DNA of 40,185 nt, taken from Vicinamibacteraceae bacterium. GTDB lineage: Bacteria > Acidobacteriota > Vicinamibacteria > Vicinamibacterales > UBA8438. Within the stretch, counting starts at the first letter, position 1, and each line of letters opens with the position of its first letter. This document shows, piece by piece, positions 31,626 to 39,630 of the stretch. The notes beneath the pieces were generated by a model. The model did no database searches and had not been told where the DNA came from. It saw only the letters and a program-made list of their open reading frames with translations. The stretch lies in assembly GCA_012271165.1 (NCBI GenBank), contig JAAXGX010000066.1, forward strand, positions 1-40,185. The letters run 5' to 3'. A program made the position numbers and the translations under genes.

Positions 31626-34109
31626 ATGCCCAGGGTGATGAAGCAGCGTATCGGAAGGCAGGGTAGCACAGTCGCACGCCCGTTTGCGGGAGGGACGCAG
31701 ACCTCGCTGTCGCACGCGGTCGGCCGTGCCGCGCTGGCGGTGTGCCTCGCGGCCTCCGGCGCCGCCGGGACGCTGCTGGCGCAGGCCCGGGACGATCCCC
31801 GGCCGGCCCAGGCGGCGCCCGCAACCCCGCGTGCGGGCCAGGCCGCGCCGGTCCCGGCCGGCTTCGGCACGCCGCTCGCAACGGCCATCGACGGGCCGCC
31901 GCCCCCGGTTCCGCCCGCCGTGATGAACCGCGATGCGGCCGGGCGGACCACCGTGCGCGCCATCCGCCTCGCCGCGGGGATCCGGCTGGACGGCGTGCTC
32001 GACGAGGAGGTCTATGGCAGCGTGCCGCCGATCACGGACTTCCTGCAGCAGGTGCCCGTGGAGGGGGCGCCGGCCTCGGAGCGCACGGAAGCCTGGATCC
32101 TGTTCGACGACACGAACGTCTACGTGTCGGCGCGCGTGCACGACTCGGCGCCCGAGAGCGAGTGGGTCGCCAACGAGATGCGGCGGGACACCAACCAGTT
32201 GCGGCAGAACGACACGTTCACGGTCTTCTTCGACACGTTCTACGACCGCCGCAACGGCTACAACTTCTACACCAACCCGCTGGGCGCGCGCGCCGACCAG
32301 CAGTTTACCAACGAGGGCAATCCCAACGGCGACTGGAACCCCGTCTGGGACGTCCGCACGGGGCGCTTCGACGGGGGCTGGACGGTGGAGATGGAGATTC
32401 CGTTCAAGACGCTCCGCTACCGGTCGGGCTCCCCGCAGCTCTGGGGCGTGCAGATGCGCCGCTCCGTGCGCCGCAAGAACGAATGGACGTACCTGACGCG
32501 GATCCCGATCTCGGCCGGCGGCGGCCGGGGCGCCGCCGGGATCTTCCGCGTCTCGGCGGCGGCCACGCTCGTGGGGCTCGTGCCGCCCGCTGCCAGCCGG
32601 CTGCTCGAGATCAAGCCCTACGCCATCGGCGGCGTGACGACCGACCGGCACACGATCCCGATCCGCGACAACGAGGGCAGCGCCGCGGTCGGCGCGGACG
32701 TCAAGCTGGGCATCACGCAGAACCTGACGGCGGACTTCACCTACAACACCGACTTCGCCCAGGTCGAGGTGGACGAGCAGCAGGTGAACCTGACGCGCTT
32801 CAGCCTCTTCTTTCCCGAGAAGAGGGAGTTCTTCCTCGAGGGCCGCGGCATCTTCGGGTTCGCGCGCCCCGGCGTGGGCGCCGGCAGCCCGGGCGAGCCC
32901 AACGACGCGCCGACGCTGTTCTACAGCCGGCGGATCGGCCTGGAGGGCGACGCCGAACGGGCGCCGGTCGTGGTGCCGATCCACGGCGGCGCGCGCATGA
33001 CGGGCAAGGCGGGCGCGTTCGACGTCGGCGCCCTCAGCATCCAGACGGAGGCGTCGCCGGAGGCGGGCACCGCCTCGACGAACTTCACGGTCTTCCGCAT
33101 CCGGCGCGACGTCCTGCGGCGGAGCAGCGTGGGGGCCATCTACACGAGCCGCTCCGTCTCGCTGGTCGGACCCGGCGCGAGCCAGGCGTACGGCGTCGAC
33201 GGCACGTTCTCGTTCCACGAGAACGTCGACTTCGTGACCTACTACGCGCGCACGCGGACGCCGCTGGGCGCGGGCCGCGACGCCAGCTACCAGGGCCGCT
33301 TCGACTACGGGGGGGACCGCTACGGCCTCACCGTCAACCACCTCGTCGTGGAGGAGAACTTCCTGCCCGAGATCGGTTTCCTGCAGCGGGACAACTACCG
33401 CCGCACGAACATGACCGGCCGGTTCAGCCCCCGCCCGCAGAGCGATCTCGTCCGGCGCTACTCGCTGGAGGCCGAGGTCGACTACTTCACGACGGCCGAC
33501 CAGGGGCTCGTCGAGACGCGCGAGCGGACCCTGGACTTCGCGATCGAGTTCCACAACAGCGACCTCTTCGAGGCCGCCCTGACGAACTCGTACGAGCTGC
33601 TGCAGGCGCCGTTCCGGATTGCCCCGGACGTCGCGCTCCCGATGGGCGGCTACGGGTTCACGGCGGGCACCGTGGCCTACACCCTGGGCGGCCAGCGCCG
33701 GGCCAGCGGCGGCCTGGCGTTCACCGCCGGCAGCTTCTGGAGCGGCGACATCCGCACGCTCGAGTACCGCCGGGGCCGCGTCAACGTCACGGACCAGTTC
33801 TCGATCGAGCCGACCATCTCGTTCAACGCCATCGACCTGCCGGAAGGGGAGTTCACGACCACCCTGGTCAGCACGCGCCTCAACTACGCGTTCAACCCCC
33901 GGATGTTCTTCAGCGGACTCGTGCAGTACAACTCGAGCACCGACCGCTGGAGCAACAACCTGCGCTTGCGCTGGGAGTACAGTCCGGGCAGCGAGCTGTT
34001 CGTGGTATACACGGAGGAGCGCGATCTGGAGGCGCTGCGGCCGAGCCGCTACGCCGGGCTGCGCAACCGCGGCTTCGTGGTGAAGATCAACCGGCTGTTC
34101 CAGATGTAA
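31626..34109 (+). CDS. DUF5916 outer-membrane protein with CBM9-like N-terminal domain
   Basis: 827 residues. Signal peptide near AVGRAALAVCLAASGAAGTL, then a CBM9-like sandwich (about 110-290): GIRLDGVLDEEVYGSVPPIT, TEAWILFDDTNVYVSARVHD, GGWTVEMEIPFKTLRY. Next is the DUF5916 signature, GADVKLGITQNLTADFTYN, FAQVEVDEQQVNLTRFSLFF and PEKREFFLEGRGIF. The rest alternates in a beta-barrel fashion and ends with KINRLFQM, an aromatic-Met C-terminus suited to outer-membrane insertion. The family is common in Bacteroidota and Acidobacteriota near exported hydrolases, with possible roles in carbohydrate or peptide binding or transport. Start may be 31626 or 31638; neither has a strong ribosome site. 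Confidence 0.88.
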   Translation: MPRVMKQRIGRQGSTVARPFAGGTQTSLSHAVGRAALAVCLAASGAAGTLLAQARDDPRPAQAAPATPRAGQAAPVPAGFGTPLATAIDGPPPPVPPAVMNRDAAGRTTVRAIRLAAGIRLDGVLDEEVYGSVPPITDFLQQVPVEGAPASERTEAWILFDDTNVYVSARVHDSAPESEWVANEMRRDTNQLRQNDTFTVFFDTFYDRRNGYNFYTNPLGARADQQFTNEGNPNGDWNPVWDVRTGRFDGGWTVEMEIPFKTLRYRSGSPQLWGVQMRRSVRRKNEWTYLTRIPISAGGGRGAAGIFRVSAAATLVGLVPPAASRLLEIKPYAIGGVTTDRHTIPIRDNEGSAAVGADVKLGITQNLTADFTYNTDFAQVEVDEQQVNLTRFSLFFPEKREFFLEGRGIFGFARPGVGAGSPGEPNDAPTLFYSRRIGLEGDAERAPVVVPIHGGARMTGKAGAFDVGALSIQTEASPEAGTASTNFTVFRIRRDVLRRSSVGAIYTSRSVSLVGPGASQAYGVDGTFSFHENVDFVTYYARTRTPLGAGRDASYQGRFDYGGDRYGLTVNHLVVEENFLPEIGFLQRDNYRRTNMTGRFSPRPQSDLVRRYSLEAEVDYFTTADQGLVETRERTLDFAIEFHNSDLFEAALTNSYELLQAPFRIAPDVALPMGGYGFTAGTVAYTLGGQRRASGGLAFTAGSFWSGDIRTLEYRRGRVNVTDQFSIEPTISFNAIDLPEGEFTTTLVSTRLNYAFNPRMFFSGLVQYNSSTDRWSNNLRLRWEYSPGSELFVVYTEERDLEALRPSRYAGLRNRGFVVKINRLFQM

Positions 34110-34168
34110 CCGCAAGGCGACGCCTGGTGGGCGAGCCGGCCGGCGGGATGCAGGAGAGGAGCTTCGAC

Positions 34169-35044
34169 ATGCAGACACGCTCGACACTCACGCGCCTGGG
34201 ACTGGTGGTGGGCCTCCCGGCGATTCTGCTCTCCGTCGCGGCGGCCCGGGCCCAGCAGCAGGTGGATTGGGACGGCGTGGAGATCGCGACGCACCACGTG
34301 CGCGGGACGGTGCACTACGTATCCGGCCGCGGCGGCAACATCGGCCTCTCGGTGGGCGACGACGGCGTCCTCATGGTGGACGACCAGTTCGCCCCGCTCA
34401 CCGACCGCATCCTGGAGGCGATTGGCGGGATCTCCAACGGCGACATCCGCTTCGTCATCAACACCCACGTGCACGGAGACCACGTGGGGGGCAACGAGAA
34501 CCTCGGCCGCATGGGCATCCTGATCATGGCGCAGGACCGCGTGCGCCTGCGGCTGGCCGCGACCATGCCCGCGGTGGCCCTGCCCGCCGTCACCTACAGC
34601 GAGGACCTCACCGTGCATCTGAACGGCGAGGAGGTGCACATCTTCCCGGTGCCGGCCTCCCACACGGACGGCGACAGCGTCATCCACTTCAGGGACTCCG
34701 ACGTGATGGTCGTGGGCGACGTCTTCCGCACGGTCGCCTTCCCGGTGATCGACCGCAACAACGGCGGCAGCCTGCCGGGCACCATCGACACGCTCGGCAT
34801 CATTGCCGGGCGGGCGGGGCCGGACACGCTGATCGTGCCGGGGCACGGCGAGGTGTCCACGCGGGAAGACGTCGTCGAGTTCCGCGACATGGTTATCGAC
34901 GTGGCCGGGCAGGTGGAGGAGCTCGTCGGGCAGGGGATGACCTACGAGCAGGTGGCGGCGGCCGGCACGACGGCAGCCTACGAAGCGAAGTGGGGCGACC
35001 CCGAGCGCTTCCTGACCGCCGTGTACGCCGAGCTCGGCGGTTAG
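34169..35044 (+). CDS. Secreted metallo-beta-lactamase-fold hydrolase
   Basis: 291 residues. Signal peptide (LGLVVGLPAILLSVAAARAQ), then a complete metallo-beta-lactamase fold: NIGLSVGDDGVLMVDDQF, INTHVHGDHVGGNE (His 100, His 102, Asp 104, His 105), ASHTDGDSVIHF (His 165), VMVVGDVF (Asp 184) and LIVPGHGEV (His 226). These form the two-zinc site. The C-terminal VVEFRDMVIDVAGQV and YEQVAAAG match the SoxH-like/'MBL fold metallo-hydrolase' group rather than classic lactamases. The substrate is unknown. ATG at 34169 follows GAGAGGAG; an ATG at 34148 is in frame but has no signal-like start. Confidence 0.9.
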   Translation: MQTRSTLTRLGLVVGLPAILLSVAAARAQQQVDWDGVEIATHHVRGTVHYVSGRGGNIGLSVGDDGVLMVDDQFAPLTDRILEAIGGISNGDIRFVINTHVHGDHVGGNENLGRMGILIMAQDRVRLRLAATMPAVALPAVTYSEDLTVHLNGEEVHIFPVPASHTDGDSVIHFRDSDVMVVGDVFRTVAFPVIDRNNGGSLPGTIDTLGIIAGRAGPDTLIVPGHGEVSTREDVVEFRDMVIDVAGQVEELVGQGMTYEQVAAAGTTAAYEAKWGDPERFLTAVYAELGG

Positions 35045-35077
35045 GAATCCGCGCCACACAGAGGCGGGGAGAGGCTG

Positions 35078-36511
35078 ATGACGACCAGAGGAAGAGCGGA
35101 CGGGTCGAGCGGTCGGCGGGCGGTCGCGTCGTGGGCCGTGTTCGGCGTGTTGGCGTTCCCCCTCGCGGCGGCCGGACAGACGGCGCCGCGCGAGCAGGTG
35201 ACCTTCACGAAGGACATCGCGCCGATCCTCCAGCGGAGCTGTCAGCGCTGCCATCGGCCTGACTCGCTGGCGCCGATGTCGCTGATCGACTACGAGGAGG
35301 TGCGTCCCTGGGCGCGCTCCATCAGGCAGCGCACCGCGCTCCGCGACAAGCCGGGGGCCATGCCGCCCTGGTACGTGGAAAAGGACATCGGCATCCAGCA
35401 GTTCAAGAACGATCCGTCGCTGAGCGACGAGGAGATCGCGAAGATCGCGGCGTGGGCCGACAACGGCGCGCCGCGGGGCGATCCGGCCGACATGCCGCCG
35501 CCCGTGGCGTTCATCGACGTCGACGAGTGGGAGATCGGGCAGCCCGATCTGATCGTCTCGTCGCCGAGCGTCGAAGTGCCCGCCGAGGCGCCCGACTGGT
35601 GGGGTCCGCACGGCGAGACGCCGAGCGGGCTGACCGAGGATCGCTACGTCGCGGCGCTCGAGTTCAAGGAGGTCACGGAATCCCGGACGGGCGCCGCGCG
35701 CGATACCGTGGGCGCGCTGTTCGTGATCCACCACGCCGTGCTGGGCGTGGTCGATCCCAACGCGGAAAAAGCCGTCCAGGAGCGCCAGCGGCTCGGCGGC
35801 TGGCCGACCCACGAGGTGGGGCGGAACGCCGACGTCTTCGATCCCGAGGCGGGCCGGCTGATGCCTGCGGGGGCGACCGTCGTGTTTCCGAACGGCCACC
35901 TGCACTCCAACGGCGCCGACACGCGGGCCCGGCTGGACGTCGGCTTCAAGTTCCACCCGCGGGGCTACCAGCCGACGGTGCGGGAGCAGGGCATCAGTTG
36001 GGCGAGCGTCGATCTCGACCTCGAGCCGATGGATCCCGACCAGGAGATCGACATCTACTTCACGGTGCCGAGGCACCTGAAGATGACCATCTTCGAGCCG
36101 CACATGCACGCGGCCGGGGTGCGGATGTGCCTCGAGGCCATCTGGGGCCAGATGCGGGAGACCCTCAACTGCGTCGGCTACGATCACAGTTGGGTGCGGG
36201 TGTACACCTACGCGGACGACGCGGCGCCGCTGCTGCCGAAGGGCACCATCCTGCGGCTGGTCGGCTACTTCAACAACTCGCCGACGAATCCCAACGTGCC
36301 GGATCCGCGCAACTGGTCCGGCGCGGGCATGCGCTCGGTCGACCAGATGCTGATCAACCTGGCGCGGGGCATCTACCTGACCGACGAGCAGTTCGCCGCG
36401 GAGCTCGCCGGCCGGCGGGAGCGGCTCGGCAGCGGGACGGGCGACAACGTCGTCGGCTGCCCGCTCTGCGGACTGGACGACCCGCTCGGCGCGGATGCCG
36501 GCGACCAGTAG
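35078..36511 (+). CDS. Secreted cytochrome c / copper monooxygenase-like protein
   Basis: 477 residues. A signal-like region (VASWAVFGVLAFPLAAAGQ) is followed by a cytochrome-c-type N-terminal domain with haem motif RSCQRCHRPDSLAPMSLIDY (CXXCH 55-59) and AKIAAWADNGAPRGDP. The rest resembles the copper type II ascorbate-dependent monooxygenase fold: FVIHHAVLG, FPNGHLHSNGADTRARLD and MTIFEPHMHAAGVRMCLEA give the His, His, Met sets that bind two coppers in peptidylglycine and dopamine hydroxylases. The suggested role is haem-fed copper oxidation in the periplasm; activity is inferred. GAGAGG precedes the ATG. Confidence 0.83.
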   Translation: MTTRGRADGSSGRRAVASWAVFGVLAFPLAAAGQTAPREQVTFTKDIAPILQRSCQRCHRPDSLAPMSLIDYEEVRPWARSIRQRTALRDKPGAMPPWYVEKDIGIQQFKNDPSLSDEEIAKIAAWADNGAPRGDPADMPPPVAFIDVDEWEIGQPDLIVSSPSVEVPAEAPDWWGPHGETPSGLTEDRYVAALEFKEVTESRTGAARDTVGALFVIHHAVLGVVDPNAEKAVQERQRLGGWPTHEVGRNADVFDPEAGRLMPAGATVVFPNGHLHSNGADTRARLDVGFKFHPRGYQPTVREQGISWASVDLDLEPMDPDQEIDIYFTVPRHLKMTIFEPHMHAAGVRMCLEAIWGQMRETLNCVGYDHSWVRVYTYADDAAPLLPKGTILRLVGYFNNSPTNPNVPDPRNWSGAGMRSVDQMLINLARGIYLTDEQFAAELAGRRERLGSGTGDNVVGCPLCGLDDPLGADAGDQ

Positions 36512-36520
36512 GGGGCGAGC

Positions 36521-37435
36521 ATGCACAGGACCGGCCCGCGTCGTCGTCGGCGGGCATCCGGCCGGGCGTGGGCGCTCCTGCTCGCGGCGATCGCGCTGGG
36601 CGCCGGCGTCGGGGGCGGCGCCCAGCAGCGCTACCTGACCGGGCAGGCGGTCATGCCCGCCTACGAGGGCTGGGAGCGCAACGCCGACGGCTCGTTCAAC
36701 CTCGTGTTCGGGACCATGAACCGCAACTGGCGGCAGGAGATCGACATCCCCATCGGCCCCGCGAACCACGTCGAGCCGGGCGGGCCGGATCAGGGTCAGC
36801 CGACGCACTTCCTGCCGCGGCGCAACCGGTTCATGTTCCGTGTGCGGGTGCCGGCGGACTTCGGCGACGACGAGGTGGTGTGGACGCTGACGAGCCCCAA
36901 CGGCGAGACGAAGCGGGCCTACGCGACGCTCCACCCCGACTACTACATCGACGACCTGGTCCTGCAGCGGAACAACGGCGCGCCGGCCGCCGACGAGCTC
37001 CTGGTCAACGAGGCCCCGGTGCTCGCGGTCGAGGGACCAACCACGCGAAGCGTTGCCGCGGGAGAGGCGCTGACGTTGACGGCGCGGGTCGAGGACGACG
37101 ACTTGCTGACGCCCGTCGCGCTCCCGCCGACCGATCCGGAACGGCCCGGCCGGGTCACGAAGAACGCCGCCCGCGGGCTGCGCCTCGCCTGGTTCGTCTA
37201 CCGGGGCGCCGGGCGGGTGACCTTCGAGCCGGAGCAGTTCCGGGCGTGGGAGGACACCCGGGAGGGGTCCGACTCGCCCTGGGCGCCCGGCTGGCAGGTG
37301 CCGCCGGTCCCGCCGGACAGGACGTGGGAGGTGCGCGTCACGTTCGGCGATCCCGGCACCTACGTCCTGCGGTGCCAGGCGCACGACGGCGGGCTCACGG
37401 CGGTGGAGGACGTGACCGTCGTGGTCGGTAGGTAG
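36521..37435 (+). CDS. Secreted protein with Ig-like C-terminal domain
   Basis: 304 residues. Arg-rich start plus signal peptide (AWALLLAAIALGAGVGGGAQ). The N-terminal half has MPAYEGWERNADGSFNLVFG, NRNWRQEIDIPIGPANHVEP and GQPTHFLPRRNRFMFRVRVP, a pattern I recall from uncharacterised acidobacterial exported proteins. The C-terminal half (about 170-300) with GEALTLTARVEDDDL and PGTYVLRCQAHDGGLTAVED looks like an immunoglobulin or PKD-type sandwich. It starts 9 bases after the copper protein, so the two are probably co-translated and may work together. Function unknown. Confidence 0.75.
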   Translation: MHRTGPRRRRRASGRAWALLLAAIALGAGVGGGAQQRYLTGQAVMPAYEGWERNADGSFNLVFGTMNRNWRQEIDIPIGPANHVEPGGPDQGQPTHFLPRRNRFMFRVRVPADFGDDEVVWTLTSPNGETKRAYATLHPDYYIDDLVLQRNNGAPAADELLVNEAPVLAVEGPTTRSVAAGEALTLTARVEDDDLLTPVALPPTDPERPGRVTKNAARGLRLAWFVYRGAGRVTFEPEQFRAWEDTREGSDSPWAPGWQVPPVPPDRTWEVRVTFGDPGTYVLRCQAHDGGLTAVEDVTVVVGR

Positions 37436-37475
37436 CGGGGCGGCGCCGGAGGGCTGAACCCGTCGCAACAACGCG

Positions 37476-37481
37476 TACAAT
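37476..37481 (+). promoter_or_regulatory. Candidate -10 box (TACAAT) for family copy 9
   Basis: TACAAT, 52 bases before the GTG at 37533, with a weak CTGAAC 16 bases upstream. It sits in the 97-base gap after the Ig-like gene and may start a second transcript within the cluster. Confidence 0.35.
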
Positions 37482-37532
37482 CGCAGGGAGCCGCCGACCG
37501 GCTTCCGGGCGCCAGCTCGAGAGGTACGTATC

Positions 37533-38405
37533 GTGATGTCGAAGGCGAGGAAGAAGACAGTGACCGCTGCGGCCGTTGCGCTGGCCGGGCTCTGCATCCT
37601 GGCGGGGGCGCCGGCCGCCGCCCAATCGACGGAATTCGAGCCGCCGCGCCTGCCGAGCGGCAACCCCGACCTGAACGGCGTCTGGCAGGCCCTGAACGCG
37701 GCGCACTACGACGTGGAGCCGCACATCGCCAGGCCCGCGCTGCAGCTTCGACAGGGTCCCCGCAGCCTGCTCCCGGACGTTCCGGTCCTGCGGCTGGGCG
37801 CGGTGGGCGCCGTGCCGGGCAGCCTGGGGGTCATCGAGGGCGGCGGCCGGATCCCGTACACGCCGGAGGCGCGCGCCCGGCAGGAGGAGAACCAGGCCAA
37901 CTGGCTCGACCGCGATCCGGAGATCAAGTGCCACATGCCCGGCGTGCCCCGCGCCACCTACATGCCGTTCCCGTTCCAGATCCTGCAGAACGAGAGCAGC
38001 ATCTTCATCGCCTACGAGTTCGCCGGGGCGGTCCGCGAGGTCTACCTGACGGACGTCGGGCCGGCCGAGACCGACTCGTGGATGGGCCAGTCCGTGGGCC
38101 GTTGGGAAGGCGACACGCTCGTGGTCGAGGTGACCGGGCAGAACGATCAGACCTGGTTCGACCGCGCCGGCAACCACCACACGAACCAGTTGCGCGTCGT
38201 CGAGCGCTACACGCTGATCGGTCCCGACCACATCCAGTACGCGGCGACGATGGAGGATCCCAACGTCTTCACGGCGCCCTGGACCATCAGCATGCCGCTC
38301 TATCGCCGGATCGAGCCGGGCGCGCGGCTGATGGACTTCAAGTGCGTCGAGTTCGTCGAGGAGCTGATCTACGGCGATCTCCGCCGCGAGCCGCTGCCGC
38401 GCTAG
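37533..38405 (+). CDS. Secreted DPDLQG/ACHEGNY-family protein, copy 9 (divergent)
   Basis: 290 residues. Signal peptide (VALAGLCILAGAPAAAQS). Family blocks are altered: LPSGNPDLNGVWQALN replaces PDLQGVW, TPLERP is absent, EIKCHMPGVPRATYMPFPF holds the first Cys, LQNESSIFIAYEFAGAVREV replaces the EMxHDAR region, and MGQSVGRWEGDTLVVEVTG, RVVERYTLIG and DPNVFTAPWT are clear. The C-terminus reads MDFKCVEFVEE: the second Cys (271) is kept while the ACHEGNY block is lost. It is thus a distant member that retains only the shared core and both cysteines. Starts are GTG 37533 or ATG 37536; GAGAGG lies upstream. Confidence 0.8.
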   Translation: MMSKARKKTVTAAAVALAGLCILAGAPAAAQSTEFEPPRLPSGNPDLNGVWQALNAAHYDVEPHIARPALQLRQGPRSLLPDVPVLRLGAVGAVPGSLGVIEGGGRIPYTPEARARQEENQANWLDRDPEIKCHMPGVPRATYMPFPFQILQNESSIFIAYEFAGAVREVYLTDVGPAETDSWMGQSVGRWEGDTLVVEVTGQNDQTWFDRAGNHHTNQLRVVERYTLIGPDHIQYAATMEDPNVFTAPWTISMPLYRRIEPGARLMDFKCVEFVEELIYGDLRREPLPR

Positions 38406-38445
38406 AGAGTCGACGATGAGGTCCCGAGCAGACCGAGGAGGCCAG

Positions 38446-39561
38446 ATGAACACTTCAATCCGACACGGACACGCGGCCCGCGTGGGGCTTGCGCTCGGTC
38501 TGCTGGCGGCGGCGGCCGTTGCGGTCGACGCGCAGGAGATTCCGCGCACCGGCAGCGGGCGCCCGGATCTGTCGGGCACCTACGACACGGCGACCCTGAC
38601 GCCGCTCGAGCGCCCCGCCGAGCTCGGCGACCGCCTCACGCTGACCGAGGAGGAGGCCGCCGCGGTCGCCGCGGGCGAGCCGGTGGCGCTCGCCGCCCGG
38701 TTCGGCATCCCGCAGGAGCGAAACATCGAGGCCGCCCCGCCGAGCGAGGCCCCGCCGGTGGGCGGCGACGGGTCGATCGGCGCCGCCGGCGCGGTCGGCG
38801 GATACAACACCTTCTGGATGGACCGCGGCAGCTCGGGGTTCCAGATCGACGGCCAGTGGCGGACGTCGATCATCGTCGACCCGCCCAACGGCCGGCAGCC
38901 GCCGCTGACGTCCGAGGCGCAGGCGCGCCGGGCCGAGCAGGCCGCGTTCCTGCGCCCGAACACCGGCACGGCCTGGTGGCTCATCGAGAACGGTCTCGAC
39001 GCGCCCGGCCCCTACGACGACCCCGAGATCCGGCCGCTCGCCGAGCGCTGCCTGCTCGGGTTCGGGTCGACCGCGGGGCCGCCGATGCTGCCGGTGCTGT
39101 ACAACAACCTGAAGCGCATCGTGCAGACCGACGACCACGTCATGATCCTGGTGGAGATGGTGCACGACGCCCGCATCGTCCGCATGAACGGCGAGCACGC
39201 GCCACCCGACATCCGCAACTGGCTCGGCGACTCGGTCGGCCGCTGGGAAGGCGATACGCTCGTCGTCGACACGACGAACTTCAACGACACGCCCGCGCTG
39301 GCCGGGGCCTCGCGCAACCTGCACGTCGTGGAGCGCTTCACGCGCATCGACGCCGACACGCTGCTCTACCAGTTCACGGTCGACGACCCGACGGTCTGGA
39401 CCGCGCCGTGGAGCGGCGAGTACATCTGGCCCGCCACCCGCGATCGGGTCTACGAGTACGCGTGCCACGAGGCCAACTACTCGTTCCGGGGCATCCTCGG
39501 CGGGGCGCGCATTCTCGAGCAGGACGTCCGCGAAGGACGGGTGCCCGAGCCGCCCCGGTAG
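38446..39561 (+). CDS. Secreted DPDLQG/ACHEGNY-family protein, copy 10
   Basis: 371 residues, the longest single-domain copy. Signal peptide (LALGLLAAAAVAVDAQE). Blocks: PRTGSGRPDLSGTYDTATLT, PLERPAELGDRLTLTEEE, YNTFWMDRGSSGFQIDGQ, TSIIVDPPNGRQP, ERCLLGFGSTAGPPMLPVLY, QTDDHVMILVEMVHDARIV, IRNWLGDSVGRWEGDTLVVD, ERFTRI, DPTVWTAPW and YEYACHEANY (Cys 340). It belongs to the RC..GF..GPP subtype with copies 2 and 5. GAGGAGG lies four bases before the ATG. DUF6152 follows 69 bases later. Function unknown. Confidence 0.86.
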   Translation: MNTSIRHGHAARVGLALGLLAAAAVAVDAQEIPRTGSGRPDLSGTYDTATLTPLERPAELGDRLTLTEEEAAAVAAGEPVALAARFGIPQERNIEAAPPSEAPPVGGDGSIGAAGAVGGYNTFWMDRGSSGFQIDGQWRTSIIVDPPNGRQPPLTSEAQARRAEQAAFLRPNTGTAWWLIENGLDAPGPYDDPEIRPLAERCLLGFGSTAGPPMLPVLYNNLKRIVQTDDHVMILVEMVHDARIVRMNGEHAPPDIRNWLGDSVGRWEGDTLVVDTTNFNDTPALAGASRNLHVVERFTRIDADTLLYQFTVDDPTVWTAPWSGEYIWPATRDRVYEYACHEANYSFRGILGGARILEQDVREGRVPEPPR

Positions 39562-39630
39562 ACGGACGGGCCGACCGGTCAGGGGATCGGATTGGAATAC
39601 AGCAAGAGAGAAGACAGCATCGGAGGCCTC

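Noticed and set aside
31563-34187. An 874-residue minus-strand frame
   Set aside because: It is antisense to the DUF5916 gene, whose motifs are unmistakable, and has no recognisable domain.
34049-37663. A 1204-residue open frame on the minus strand
   Set aside because: It lies opposite four well-supported genes (MBL-fold, copper protein, Ig-like, copy 9), has Arg/His/Val-biased composition typical of antisense frames in high-GC DNA, and shows no known domain.
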